The notes under the pieces are model-generated. The model had not been told where the DNA came from. It searched no databases and saw only the letters and a list, made by a program, of their open reading frames with translations. From assembly GCA_015061465.1 (NCBI GenBank), contig SUWN01000001.1, positions 1-64,000 on the forward strand: a stretch of 64,000 nucleotides of DNA, read 5' to 3'. The translations under genes and the position numbers were made by a program. The stretch is from Treponema bryantii. Its GTDB lineage: Bacteria; Spirochaetota; Spirochaetia; Treponematales; Treponemataceae. This document shows positions 1 to 7,171 of this stretch, piece by piece (within the stretch, counting starts at the first letter, position 1; each line of letters opens with the position of its first letter).

Positions 1-308
1 CAGGTTGATTTTGCATTTCGATATCAAAAATCTTATCTGAGTCTTTTACGTAGACATCAAGACGCACACTTTTCATCTCATAGTAGGCTGTTAACTCTTT
101 TTCAAGTTCTGGATAAATGATGTGGTCGTAGCACGGGTCACCAGTCTCTTTTATACCGATAATGAATAGTACCCGTGCTTCCAGTTTTGTAGTTTCTACA
201 AAACTGGCGGCGCAGGTATATACACATACGGTAGAAAAAAAACGTTCATCTGCGCCAGAACATGAAGTTATCTGCGAGTGTCAATTCATCAATTGGTTTA
301 AATGTCAT
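1..308 (-). pseudogene. PD-(D/E)XK nuclease-family transposase remnant (partial, broken)
   Basis: An ATG at 308 opens MTFKPIDELTLADNFMF, the usual N-terminus of the Rpn/PD-(D/E)XK transposase family, but the frame stops after 20 codons (TGA at 246-248). A second minus frame, open from about 280 to the window edge, reads YPELEKELTAYYEMKSVRLD followed by VYVKD and IEMQ, the conserved catalytic core of the same family. The two pieces are in different frames. They are separated by about 75 bp that contain a perfect 12-bp inverted repeat. I infer a frameshifted or insertion-disrupted gene. The rest lies outside the window, so a rescued C-terminal product cannot be excluded. Confidence 0.7.
181..207. 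repeat. perfect 12-bp inverted repeat inside the broken nuclease gene
   Basis: CCAGTTTTGTAG and CTACAAAACTGG flank a 3-nt spacer and form a perfect hairpin. It sits exactly where the two reading frames of the nuclease remnant fail to join. A second, imperfect pair (CTGGCGGCGCAG near 203-214 and CTGCGCCAG near 250-258) encloses the following 40 bp. The piece may be a small palindromic insertion. Confidence 0.6.
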
Positions 309-714
309 TTTTTTTAACCTCTTTTTTTTTATTTTTGAGTTGGGGGATGGTGGGGTAAAAAAAAGAATTCGTTATTATATATATAGGCGAAAATGTTAAA
401 AAAACTGCAATCTGAAAGAGAAAAAAGTGTGAAAATCTTAATTTTTTTATTTTATGACATTTTTGTAAAAAAAAAGAATTGCCACGCGGATTTGTATTTT
501 GCTAACGCAAAATACGAGGGAAAAGAATAATAGCTTTATCATCCTCGGACTTGTTCCGTGGATCTTTACAAATCAATTGACAAGAAAACAAGTGGTGTTA
601 CAATAAAGAGATTGGTAAAAGAGAGTTTTACGTGTATGCTCAATCAATTAAAATAACTTTTGTTACAAAAGTTTGCGTTGCAAACAAAAAATAAAATAAA
701 AAAAGGAAAAGAAA
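309..714. other. gene-free stretch upstream of the lipoprotein cluster
   Basis: No ORF with family similarity is visible. The left part (309-477) is very AT-rich. From 478 on it is the first copy of the ~300-bp leader repeat, with hairpin GTATTTTGC-TAAC-GCAAAATAC (494-515), a sigma70-type promoter (577-604) and hairpin GTTTGC-GTT-GCAAAC (671-685) before the lipoprotein start. Confidence 0.6.
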
Positions 715-780
715 ATGAAAAAACAAATTGGTATATTTACAGCAATTTTGTTTGCAGTAAGTACATTAATGGTTAGTTGT
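478..780 (+). repeat. leader/signal-peptide direct repeat, copy 1
   Basis: This segment starts ATTGCCACGCGG and runs through promoter, leader, start codon and signal-peptide codons of the first lipoprotein. It recurs almost unchanged at 2463-2766, before the second lipoprotein. Differences are a few substitutions and small indels just before the start codon. It indicates a recent tandem duplication or gene conversion of the expression and export cassette. Confidence 0.9.
577..604 (+). promoter_or_regulatory. sigma70-type promoter of lipoprotein 1
   Basis: TTGACA (577-582), a 16-bp spacer and TACAAT (599-604) lie about 110 bp upstream of the 715 start. The same arrangement is present in the duplicated leader at 2562-2589. 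Confidence 0.6.
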
Positions 781-2355
781 TCGCCAGAAGTTCACGAACA
801 CACATTTTCAGAAGAATGGAAAACGGATGAAAACTTTCACTGGAAAGAATGTACAGGGTGTAAAGAACAATTAGAAAGTGCAGAACATGAATATGAATGG
901 ACTGTAACAAAAGAGGCAACTTGTACAGAAGAAGGAAGCAAAACTGGTGTTTGTGAAGTATGTAAAAAAGAAGTTACAGAAAAAATTGATGCAAAAGGAC
1001 ATTCTTTTGGTGATTGGATAACAACAAAAGCTGCTACAGAAGAAGAAACAGGAAGTAAAGAAAGAGTTTGTGATGTATGTAAATACAAAGACACAGAAGC
1101 AATTGAAAAACTAGCACATACACATAAGTTTGCAACAGATTGGACAAGTGATGAAACAAACCACTGGCACGCTTCAACTTGTGGACACGAAGTTACAGAA
1201 GGTAAAACAGCCCACACCTTTGGTGATTGGACAATAACAAAAGAACCAACCGAAGAAGCCGAAGGTTCTAGAGAAAAAAGTTGTACAGTATGTGAATATA
1301 CAGTGCCAGAAGTAATTGCAAAATTGGAACATACACATAAATTTGCGTCAGAATGGACAAGTGATGAAACAAACCACTGGAAAGAATGTCGGTGTGGAGA
1401 AAAAATAGAAAGTGCAGAACATACTTATGGCACATGGAAAGTAACAACAGAACCAACAACAAATGCAGAGGGAAAAAATGAAAAAAACTGTAGTAATTGT
1501 GGACATGTATACTCAGTCGTATTACAACCTGCACCAGAAGGCTTTAGGTTTGTAAAAGGCACAACAATAACAGGAACAGAAAGTTGGACTCCAACATCAT
1601 CTGTATTTGTAAGTGAAAGAAAGCTAACAATACCAGATTTAATAGTAAGTGACCATGAAGTAACAAGAGGCGAATACAAAGCCGTGATGGGAAGTGTCCC
1701 AAGTTATGCAGCAAGTGCATACGATAAAGATGGAAACAAATTGACAGGGGATAAAGCATTGAACAACCCAGTAAATTATGTAAACTGGTATGATGCACTT
1801 GTGTATTGTAATAAACTTTCCATAAAAGAAAACCTTACACCATGTTACAGTATAGATGGTTCAACAGATCCAGCTGCTTGGGGAGAAGTGCCAACCGAAT
1901 GGAATGATCCATTGCGTCGTGATACATGGGATGCTGCAACATGTGATTTTGAAGCAAGCGGCTACCGATTACCAACAGAAGCAGAATGGGAATGGTTAGC
2001 TAGAGGCGGAGAAAATTACATATATTTTGCTGGCAGTGATACAGTAGGAAAAGTTGCCTGGTATACAGGAAATACAAATGACACAGGAACAAGAGAAGTA
2101 AAAACAAAAGCACCAAATGGATATGGACTTTATGATATGAGTGGAAATGTATGGGAATGGTGCTGGGACTGGTATGGTAGCATAAGTGATAGCACTGCAG
2201 CAGACGGCGCTGCGCCGGGCGATAGCCGCGTTCTACGCGGTGGTTCTTGGTCTGTCCTCGGCATCGGTTGTCAAGTTTCTTGCCGTGATGACTACGACTA
2301 CCCATACCACCTCTACACCCGCTATGGTTTCCGTGTTGTGCGTAATGCAAAATAA
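715..2355 (+). CDS. lipoprotein with Cys/His repeats and FGE-sulfatase (C-type lectin-like) domain, candidate DGR target
   Basis: 546 aa. The N-terminal signal peptide ends in a lipobox (LMVSC), so an envelope-anchored lipoprotein is expected. Residues ~25-270 hold several copies of a Cys/His/Trp repeat (pattern HxW..C.CG followed by HTFGDW and C..C). Residues ~280-546 form an FGE-sulfatase/SUMF1-type domain: NYVNWYDALVYCNK, GYRLPTEAEWEW, GLYDMSGNVWEWCWDWY, RVLRGGSW and the final GFRVVR. The last ~45 codons (from ~2212) become abruptly GC-rich, with many NNC codons, as in variable regions of DGRs. TvpA of T. denticola has the same fold and lipoprotein anchoring. Ligand binding or adhesion is inferred; formylglycine-generating activity is not. 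The start is supported by AAGGAAAAG upstream and by the paralogues. Confidence 0.85.
   Translation: MKKQIGIFTAILFAVSTLMVSCSPEVHEHTFSEEWKTDENFHWKECTGCKEQLESAEHEYEWTVTKEATCTEEGSKTGVCEVCKKEVTEKIDAKGHSFGDWITTKAATEEETGSKERVCDVCKYKDTEAIEKLAHTHKFATDWTSDETNHWHASTCGHEVTEGKTAHTFGDWTITKEPTEEAEGSREKSCTVCEYTVPEVIAKLEHTHKFASEWTSDETNHWKECRCGEKIESAEHTYGTWKVTTEPTTNAEGKNEKNCSNCGHVYSVVLQPAPEGFRFVKGTTITGTESWTPTSSVFVSERKLTIPDLIVSDHEVTRGEYKAVMGSVPSYAASAYDKDGNKLTGDKALNNPVNYVNWYDALVYCNKLSIKENLTPCYSIDGSTDPAAWGEVPTEWNDPLRRDTWDAATCDFEASGYRLPTEAEWEWLARGGENYIYFAGSDTVGKVAWYTGNTNDTGTREVKTKAPNGYGLYDMSGNVWEWCWDWYGSISDSTAADGAAPGDSRVLRGGSWSVLGIGCQVSCRDDYDYPYHLYTRYGFRVVRNAK
2212..2340 (+). other. candidate DGR variable region VR1
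   Basis: The 3' end of the first lipoprotein gene changes from AT-rich coding to GC-rich coding at about codon DGAAPGDS. It contains runs of NNC codons (GTC CTC GGC ATC, then GAC TAC GAC TAC, then TAC CAC CTC TAC ACC CGC). Adenine-targeted mutagenic homing from AAC codons in a template repeat would create this pattern. It aligns with VR2 around RVLRGG, SCR and GFR but carries one extra codon. No template is present in the window. Confidence 0.6.
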
Positions 2356-2378
2356 TTAAGAGATAATTTTAATACAAG

Positions 2379-2413
2379 CGTGGTAATTTTTAATAATTGC
2401 CACGTTTTTTTTT
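2379..2413 (+). terminator. rho-independent terminator after lipoprotein 1
   Basis: CGTGGTAATT pairs with AATTGCCACG (one G-T pair) around a short loop, followed by nine T. A close copy follows lipoprotein 2 at 3994-4029. Confidence 0.8.
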
Positions 2414-2462
2414 GTTTTTGCATATTATATTGTGAAAAAATGCATTTTGGTATGTACATTGG

Positions 2463-2766
2463 ATTGCCACGCGGATTTGTATTTTGCTAACGCAAAATAC
2501 GAGGGAAAAGAATAATAGCTTTATCATCCTCGGACTTGTTCCGTGGATCTTTACAAATCAATTGACAAGAAAACAAGTGGTGTTACAATAAAGAGATTGG
2601 TAAAAGAGAGTTTTATGTGTATGCTCAATCAATTATAATAACTTTGGTTTACAAAGTTTGCGTTGCAAACAAAAAATAAAATAAAAGGAAAGGAAAAGAA
2701 AATGAAAAAACAAATTGGTATATTTACAGCAATTTTGTTTGCAGTAAGTACATTAATGGTTGGGTG
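2463..2766 (+). repeat. leader/signal-peptide direct repeat, copy 2
   Basis: Second copy of the segment at 478-780, about 1985 bp downstream. It includes the promoter, both small hairpins and the signal-peptide codons of the second lipoprotein. It diverges only after the lipobox codons. Confidence 0.9.
2562..2589 (+). promoter_or_regulatory. sigma70-type promoter of lipoprotein 2
   Basis: TTGACA (2562-2567), 16-bp spacer, TACAAT (2584-2589). It is identical in layout to the promoter of the first lipoprotein. Confidence 0.6.
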
Positions 2767-3811
2767 TAAAGCAGAAGTTCATACACACACATTTGCAGAA
2801 GAATGGAGTAGTGATGAAACATACCACTGGCACGCTTCAACTTGTGGACACGAAGTTACAGAAGGCAAAACAGCCCACACCTTTGGTGATTGGGAAACAA
2901 CAAAAGAGCCAACAGAAACAGAAAGTGGTAAAATGGAAAGTGTGTGTGAAGTATGTGGAGAAACTGTAACAAAAGAATTACAACCAGTACCAGAAAGATT
3001 TGTATTTGTGAAAGCCGGAACCTTCAAAATGGGAAGTAATGAAGGTTGGGATGATAACAAACCAGTACACGAAGTTACAATAACAAAATCATTTTACATG
3101 GGAAAATACGAAGTAACTCAAGCAGAATATGAAAAATATTGCAGTTATGGAAGTAGTTATCCAAGTTCACGCTACGGAGATGGAAATAATTATCCAGCAT
3201 ATTATGTAAGTTGGTATGATGCACTTGTTTATTGTAATAAACGCTCTAGGGCAGAAGGACTTACACCATGTTACAGCATAAGTGCCTCAACAGATCCAAA
3301 TGATTGGGGAACAGTGCCAACTTCAAGCGATAGAACATGGAATGCAGTTGAATGTAATTGGAATGCAAACGGTTATCGTTTACCAACAGAAGCAGAATGG
3401 GAATATGCAGCAAGAGCAGGAGACAATACTGTAGATAGTTTAACATATAGTGGAACAAGAGATGTAAATGAATTGGGAGATTATGCATGGTATTATGATG
3501 ATAGTAATTACACAACATATATAGTTGGAACACATAAAGTTGGAACAAAGCTACCAAATGCATATGGCTTATATGATATGAGTGGAAATGTATGGGAATG
3601 GTGCTGGAACTGGTCTACAGACAAGTACGATACAGAAGCAGAAGGTGGAAGCGACCCAACTGGTTCTTCGGCTGGCTCTCACCGCGTCCTCCGCGGTGGT
3701 TGTTGGTGGTTCGATTCGGACTACTGCGCCGTTTCTTGCCGTGGCGGCTTCTACCCGAGCCTCCGCGACTTAGATCGTGGCTTTCGTTTGGTGCGTGCCA
3801 GTTCTAATTAA
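2702..3811 (+). CDS. lipoprotein with FGE-sulfatase (C-type lectin-like) domain, candidate DGR target
   Basis: 369 aa from the ATG at 2702. The longer ORF start at 2663 lies in the leader, whereas 2702 follows GGAAAGGAAAAG and matches the paralogues. The lipobox is LMVGC. One Cys/His repeat (~residues 15-85) is nearly identical in DNA to one in the upstream gene. The FGE-sulfatase domain follows: FVKAGTFKMGSNEG, KYEVTQAEYEKY, NGYRLPTEAEWEYAARAG, GLYDMSGNVWEWCW, RVLRGG and GFRLVR. The final ~45 codons are GC-rich and NNC-rich (GGC GGC TTC TAC, AGC CTC CGC GAC), matching the DGR variable-region signature seen in the first gene. Surface ligand binding is inferred. Confidence 0.85.
   Translation: MKKQIGIFTAILFAVSTLMVGCKAEVHTHTFAEEWSSDETYHWHASTCGHEVTEGKTAHTFGDWETTKEPTETESGKMESVCEVCGETVTKELQPVPERFVFVKAGTFKMGSNEGWDDNKPVHEVTITKSFYMGKYEVTQAEYEKYCSYGSSYPSSRYGDGNNYPAYYVSWYDALVYCNKRSRAEGLTPCYSISASTDPNDWGTVPTSSDRTWNAVECNWNANGYRLPTEAEWEYAARAGDNTVDSLTYSGTRDVNELGDYAWYYDDSNYTTYIVGTHKVGTKLPNAYGLYDMSGNVWEWCWNWSTDKYDTEAEGGSDPTGSSAGSHRVLRGGCWWFDSDYCAVSCRGGFYPSLRDLDRGFRLVRASSN
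3655..3800 (+). other. candidate DGR variable region VR2
   Basis: The C-terminal coding end switches sharply to GC-rich sequence with CTC and CGC codons that are scarce in neighbouring genes. Variable positions fall where the C-type-lectin DGR fold exposes ligand-binding residues (after RGG-W and after SCR). A perfect hairpin begins 17 bp further on (3817), and palindromes just downstream of variable regions are known to assist homing in other DGRs. Confidence 0.6.
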
Positions 3812-4160
3812 AAGGGCAAAATGCTTTTAAAGCAGCCCTAAAGGCTGCAAAAAAAGCATTTTGTAAAGTTTGCGCCCTTAAGGGCGCCCAAAATAAATTG
3901 TTTTTTATGAACAAATTATGTTCATAAATATATAAAAGGGAAAGGCAAATAAACAATTCAGAATTATGAATTAAGAGTTATTTTTAATACAAGCGTGGTA
4001 ATTTTTTATAATTGCCACGTTTTTTTTTTACATACCAAATTGAAAAAAATATATTTTTTGTATGTACACACTGGATTGCCACGCCTACTTATCTTTTTAA
4101 TCAATTTGACAACTAAAAAAATAACAGCAATAATATAAAAAATGAGGAAATGGAAATAAA
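3812..4160. repeat. intergenic stretch with nested palindromes and terminator
   Basis: CAAAATGCTTTT (3817) and AAAAGCATTTTG (ending 3863) form a perfect 12-bp stem enclosing a second perfect hairpin, GCAGCC-CTAAA-GGCTGC. A 16-bp perfect palindrome GCGCCCTTAAGGGCGC lies at 3872-3887. The remainder is AT-rich, with the terminator at 3994-4029 and a partial ATTGCCACGC match to the leader repeat near 4075. No gene is visible. Confidence 0.75.
3994..4029 (+). terminator. rho-independent terminator, second copy
   Basis: CGTGGTAATT and AATTGCCACG stem followed by ten T. It is almost the same sequence as the terminator after the first lipoprotein, so terminator and gene were duplicated together. Confidence 0.75.
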
Positions 4161-5168
4161 ATGAAAAAACAAATTGGTTTATTTGCTACAGTTTTGTTTG
4201 CTGTAAGTACATTAATGTTGGGATGTAAATTACAAATTCATGCACACACATATTCAGAAGAATGGACAAACAATGCAACACACCATTGGCATAAGGCAAC
4301 ATGTGAACACACTGAAAAAATAAATAATTTTGCAGAACATGCATATAAAAATGGTCTATGTGTATGTGGTATGCGAGAAATGGTTTTAATTCCTTCTGGC
4401 ACATTCCAAATGGGAAGTAAGCAAGGTGTAGATTCTAATAAACCTGTTCACGAAGTAACAATTACAAAGTCATTTTACATTGGAAAATACGAAATAACTC
4501 AAGCAGAATATGAAAAATATTGTAGTTATGGAGAAAATAAACCAAGTTCAAGAGATGGAATTGGTAAAAATCATCCTGCATATTATGTAAGTTGGTATGA
4601 TGCACTTGTTTATTGTAACAAACGCTCTATAGCAGAAGGCTTAACTCCTTGTTACAGTATAGATGGTTCAACAAATCCAGATGATTGGGGAGCTGTGCCA
4701 ACATCTAGTGATAGTTCATGGGATGCTGTAGAGTGTGATTGGAATGCAAATGGCTACCGTTTACCAACAGAAGCAGAATGGGAATATGCTGCTAGAGCCG
4801 GGGATAATACTGTAGATTTATTAATATGGAGTGGAACAAGTGATGAATATGATGATTATGTATGGCATGGTGATAATTCATTAAAGACAACAAATGAAGT
4901 TGGGAGAAAAAAAGCAAATAATTTTAACTTATATGATATGTGTGGAAATGTACAGGAATTGTGCTGGAATTGGTATACAAGTACTTATGACACAACATTA
5001 GAAGGTGGAGTGGACCCAATTGGTGCAAACTCGGGGACAAATCGTGTTATTCGTGGTGGTAGTTGGGGAACGTTTATTGCCCAATGTGCAGTTTCTACTC
5101 GTAACAGCATCACCCCATACAACTGTCGAAGTAACATTGGTTTTCGTGTAGTGCGTTCTGCTGCGTGA
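4161..5168 (+). CDS. lipoprotein with FGE-sulfatase domain, third paralogue
   Basis: 335 aa with lipobox LMLGC and one degenerate Cys/His repeat (WTNNATHHWHKATCEH). A full FGE-sulfatase domain follows: MVLIPSGTFQMGSKQG, KYEITQAEYEKY, NGYRLPTEAEWEYAARAG, YDMCGNVQELCWNWY, RVIRGGSWG, GFRVVR. It is more diverged from the first two genes and lacks their duplicated promoter. Its C-terminal segment is mostly AT-style in codon use but keeps AAC/ATC/ACC codons (CGT AAC AGC ATC ACC) and has the same length as VR2. The TGA stop lies inside the GC-rich repeat that starts at 5163, so that insertion may have reset the C-terminus. Confidence 0.85.
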   Translation: MKKQIGLFATVLFAVSTLMLGCKLQIHAHTYSEEWTNNATHHWHKATCEHTEKINNFAEHAYKNGLCVCGMREMVLIPSGTFQMGSKQGVDSNKPVHEVTITKSFYIGKYEITQAEYEKYCSYGENKPSSRDGIGKNHPAYYVSWYDALVYCNKRSIAEGLTPCYSIDGSTNPDDWGAVPTSSDSSWDAVECDWNANGYRLPTEAEWEYAARAGDNTVDLLIWSGTSDEYDDYVWHGDNSLKTTNEVGRKKANNFNLYDMCGNVQELCWNWYTSTYDTTLEGGVDPIGANSGTNRVIRGGSWGTFIAQCAVSTRNSITPYNCRSNIGFRVVRSAA

Positions 5169-5360
5169 GGGATTGGAGCCACGCCGAAGGCGGCCACCTA
5201 GGGAGCGACGGCTGAAAGCCGACAAAATGCTCCGGTGGAGCATTTTGAGCGAGTCTCCGAGCAGCTGTGCTGCGAAGGCATGCGTAGCATGGGAGGCTGG
5301 AGCGATAGCGAAATGGCGAAAAGCCCGACCCGAAGGCGCAACGCGCCTGAGGGGCACGCC
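5163..5360 (+). repeat. GC-rich structured dispersed repeat (long copy)
   Basis: The element begins GCGTGAGGGAT, ends GGGGCACGCC and has imperfectly complementary termini (GCGTG/CACGC). It contains several hairpins, including the perfect AAAATGCTCC-GGT-GGAGCATTTT. It contrasts strongly with the AT-rich surroundings. A shorter relative with the same ends lies in opposite orientation at 41816-41900. Short ORFs through it (5173-5388, 4998-5357) look non-coding. Confidence 0.75.
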
Positions 5361-5526
5361 CTTAATCCTAAAATCCTCTGAATTCTAAATTTGTATTCTC
5401 TTCACAAAATTTCAAAAAAATGTTATTATTTTCCTATATATTATCTTTTTTGCAAATTAACCCATAACCTGTGTGTTGTGCGGAAAATATATATTTTTAA
5501 GCTGTGTCTTAAAGTAAGGATGTTTT
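5361..5526. other. AT-rich spacer before the DEAD-box helicase
   Basis: No gene is visible. Together with the repeat at 5163-5360 this is the 358-bp gap between lipoprotein 3 and the helicase gene. AAGGA at 5515-5519 is the helicase ribosome-binding site. Confidence 0.5.
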
Positions 5527-7161
5527 ATGGAATTTACTGAATTTAGTCTTGATCCAAGACTTCTAAAGGGGATTGAAGAAGCGGGATATGTTAGTTGTAC
5601 TCCTGTTCAAGAGGAAGTTATTAAGGCTTCAAAAAAAGATGATGAAAACGCAAAGGAACCAGATTTGTATGTTCAGTCGCAAACAGGAACTGGAAAAACT
5701 GCGGCTTATTTGGTTGCTGTAATTAATGCAATGCTTGCAGAAAAAAATGTAGGAAAAAAATGTTTGGTTTTGGTGCCAACTCGCGAACTTGCTGTTCAAG
5801 TTGAAGAAGAAGCTAAAGTTTTGGTTGGAGATTCTGGATTAAAGGCATTTAGCGTTTATGGTGGAGTTGGGTACGAAAAACAGATTGCAAACTTAAAAAA
5901 AGGTGTTGATATTTTAATTGGAACTCCTGGTCGTGTAATTGATTTAATTGAAGGCAAAAATCTTGATTTGTCTACTTCAAATTTTGTTGTAATTGATGAA
6001 GCTGACCGAATGTTTGATATGGGATTTTATCCTGATTTGAGAACTATTTTAAAATGTTTGCCAGAAGCAGAAGTTCGTCAGACTATGCTTTTTAGTGCAA
6101 CTCTTAATTCTTATGTAAAAAATCTTGCATGGGAATATACTCGCGACCCAATTGAAATTACAATTGAAGCTGAAAATATTACTGTTAGCGAAATTCAACA
6201 GGAACTTTTACATGTTTCTAGCGATGAAAAAATGAAGCTTTTGATTGGTGTTTTAAAACATGATAATCCTGAAAGTGTTATTATTTTCTGTAATACAAAG
6301 CGTTCCTGTGAAGTTGTGGCAAAACGCCTTCAAATGAATGATATTAATTGTGATTTTTTAATTGGGGACTTGCCTCAGTCTAAACGTTTGCAAATTTTAA
6401 AACAATTTAAGGCTTCTGAAATTAAAGTTCTTGTTGCAACTGATGTTGCTGCTCGTGGAATTGATGTTGATGATTTGGCTATGGTTATTAACTACGATTT
6501 GCCAGTGGAAGCTGAAAATTATGTTCACAGAATTGGTCGTACTGCTCGTGCTGGAAAATCTGGAAAAGCGTATACTTTCTGTAGCGAACAAGATGTTTAT
6601 AATCTTCCTGCAATTGAACGTTATGTGGAAATGTCAATTCCTTCTAGTGTTGCTTACCCTGAACAAATGGAAGAAGATAAATCTGCTGGAGTTTATATTA
6701 AAACTGAAAATTGGCACGGTGATGACGAAAATGAAAATCGTGGTGGCTACAAAAAAGGTGGAAAATATTCTTCTGGAAAAGGCAACGGAAACTACAAAGG
6801 CGGAAAATCTTATAATCGTGATGATAAAGGGTATAAAAAAGGTGATTATAAGAAAGGTGGCAAAGGCGGAAGTTATAAAAAATATGATGATAAAGGAAAA
6901 GCTGCTTCTTACAGAAAACCTGCCATTGATACAGAAAAACTTGCAAATCTTTCTTATGAAGAACGCATGAAAATGTACAAAGAAACTTACGGAAAATCCT
7001 TTGCTAAAGGTGCCAAAAATAATTCAAATTATAAAAACAAAAGCAAAGGAAATTATAATTCTAAAAATAAGAATTATAATCAAAAACAAAATGTTCAAAA
7101 GAATACCCTTGCTTCAAAAAAATCTTTGTGGCAAAAAATTAAAGAATTCTTTAATAAATAG
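5527..7161 (+). CDS. DEAD-box ATP-dependent RNA helicase
   Basis: 544 aa. All core motifs are present: Q motif TPVQ (~25), motif I QTGTGKT (52-58), PTRELA, TPGR, DEAD (VIDEADRMFD, ~157), SAT (LFSATL), IIFCNTK, ATDVAARGID and HRIGRTARAG. After residue ~390 follows a long low-complexity basic tail rich in Gly, Lys, Tyr and Asn, typical of RNA-binding tails that hold the helicase on RNA. Roles in cold adaptation, ribosome assembly or mRNA decay are family knowledge; the exact subfamily (DeaD, RhlE or CshA-like) is not resolved. AAGGATGTTTT precedes the ATG. The ABC-F gene starts 10 bp after the stop and is probably co-transcribed. Confidence 0.95.
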   Translation: MEFTEFSLDPRLLKGIEEAGYVSCTPVQEEVIKASKKDDENAKEPDLYVQSQTGTGKTAAYLVAVINAMLAEKNVGKKCLVLVPTRELAVQVEEEAKVLVGDSGLKAFSVYGGVGYEKQIANLKKGVDILIGTPGRVIDLIEGKNLDLSTSNFVVIDEADRMFDMGFYPDLRTILKCLPEAEVRQTMLFSATLNSYVKNLAWEYTRDPIEITIEAENITVSEIQQELLHVSSDEKMKLLIGVLKHDNPESVIIFCNTKRSCEVVAKRLQMNDINCDFLIGDLPQSKRLQILKQFKASEIKVLVATDVAARGIDVDDLAMVINYDLPVEAENYVHRIGRTARAGKSGKAYTFCSEQDVYNLPAIERYVEMSIPSSVAYPEQMEEDKSAGVYIKTENWHGDDENENRGGYKKGGKYSSGKGNGNYKGGKSYNRDDKGYKKGDYKKGGKGGSYKKYDDKGKAASYRKPAIDTEKLANLSYEERMKMYKETYGKSFAKGAKNNSNYKNKSKGNYNSKNKNYNQKQNVQKNTLASKKSLWQKIKEFFNK

Positions 7162-7171
7162 GAAATAGATT

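Larger units (their letters stand above)
2356..2701. other. intergenic stretch between lipoproteins 1 and 2
   Basis: It holds the terminator at 2379-2413, a short AT-rich spacer and then copy 2 of the leader repeat with its promoter and hairpins. No additional gene is visible. Confidence 0.7.

Noticed and set aside
715-5168. Formylglycine-generating (sulfatase-activating) enzyme function for the three lipoproteins
   Set aside because: The fold matches, but the proteins are lipid-anchored, tandemly duplicated and end in hypervariable-looking cassettes, and no sulfatase is nearby. A ligand-display role fits better.
4998-5388. ORFs through the GC-rich element (4998-5357 minus, 5173-5388 plus)
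   Set aside because: Frames are open only because GC-rich sequence has few stops. They run through hairpins, one is antisense to the lipoprotein, and neither has family motifs.
1-5530. DGR reverse transcriptase or template repeat near the lipoproteins
   Set aside because: No RT motifs (such as a xxDD box in an RT-like ORF) and no AAC-rich duplicate of the variable regions could be found on either strand in the window.
6431-6970. 179-aa Leu/Lys/Met-rich ORF inside the DEAD-box helicase gene
   Set aside because: Out-of-frame shadow of the helicase coding sequence, without a ribosome-binding site or domain.
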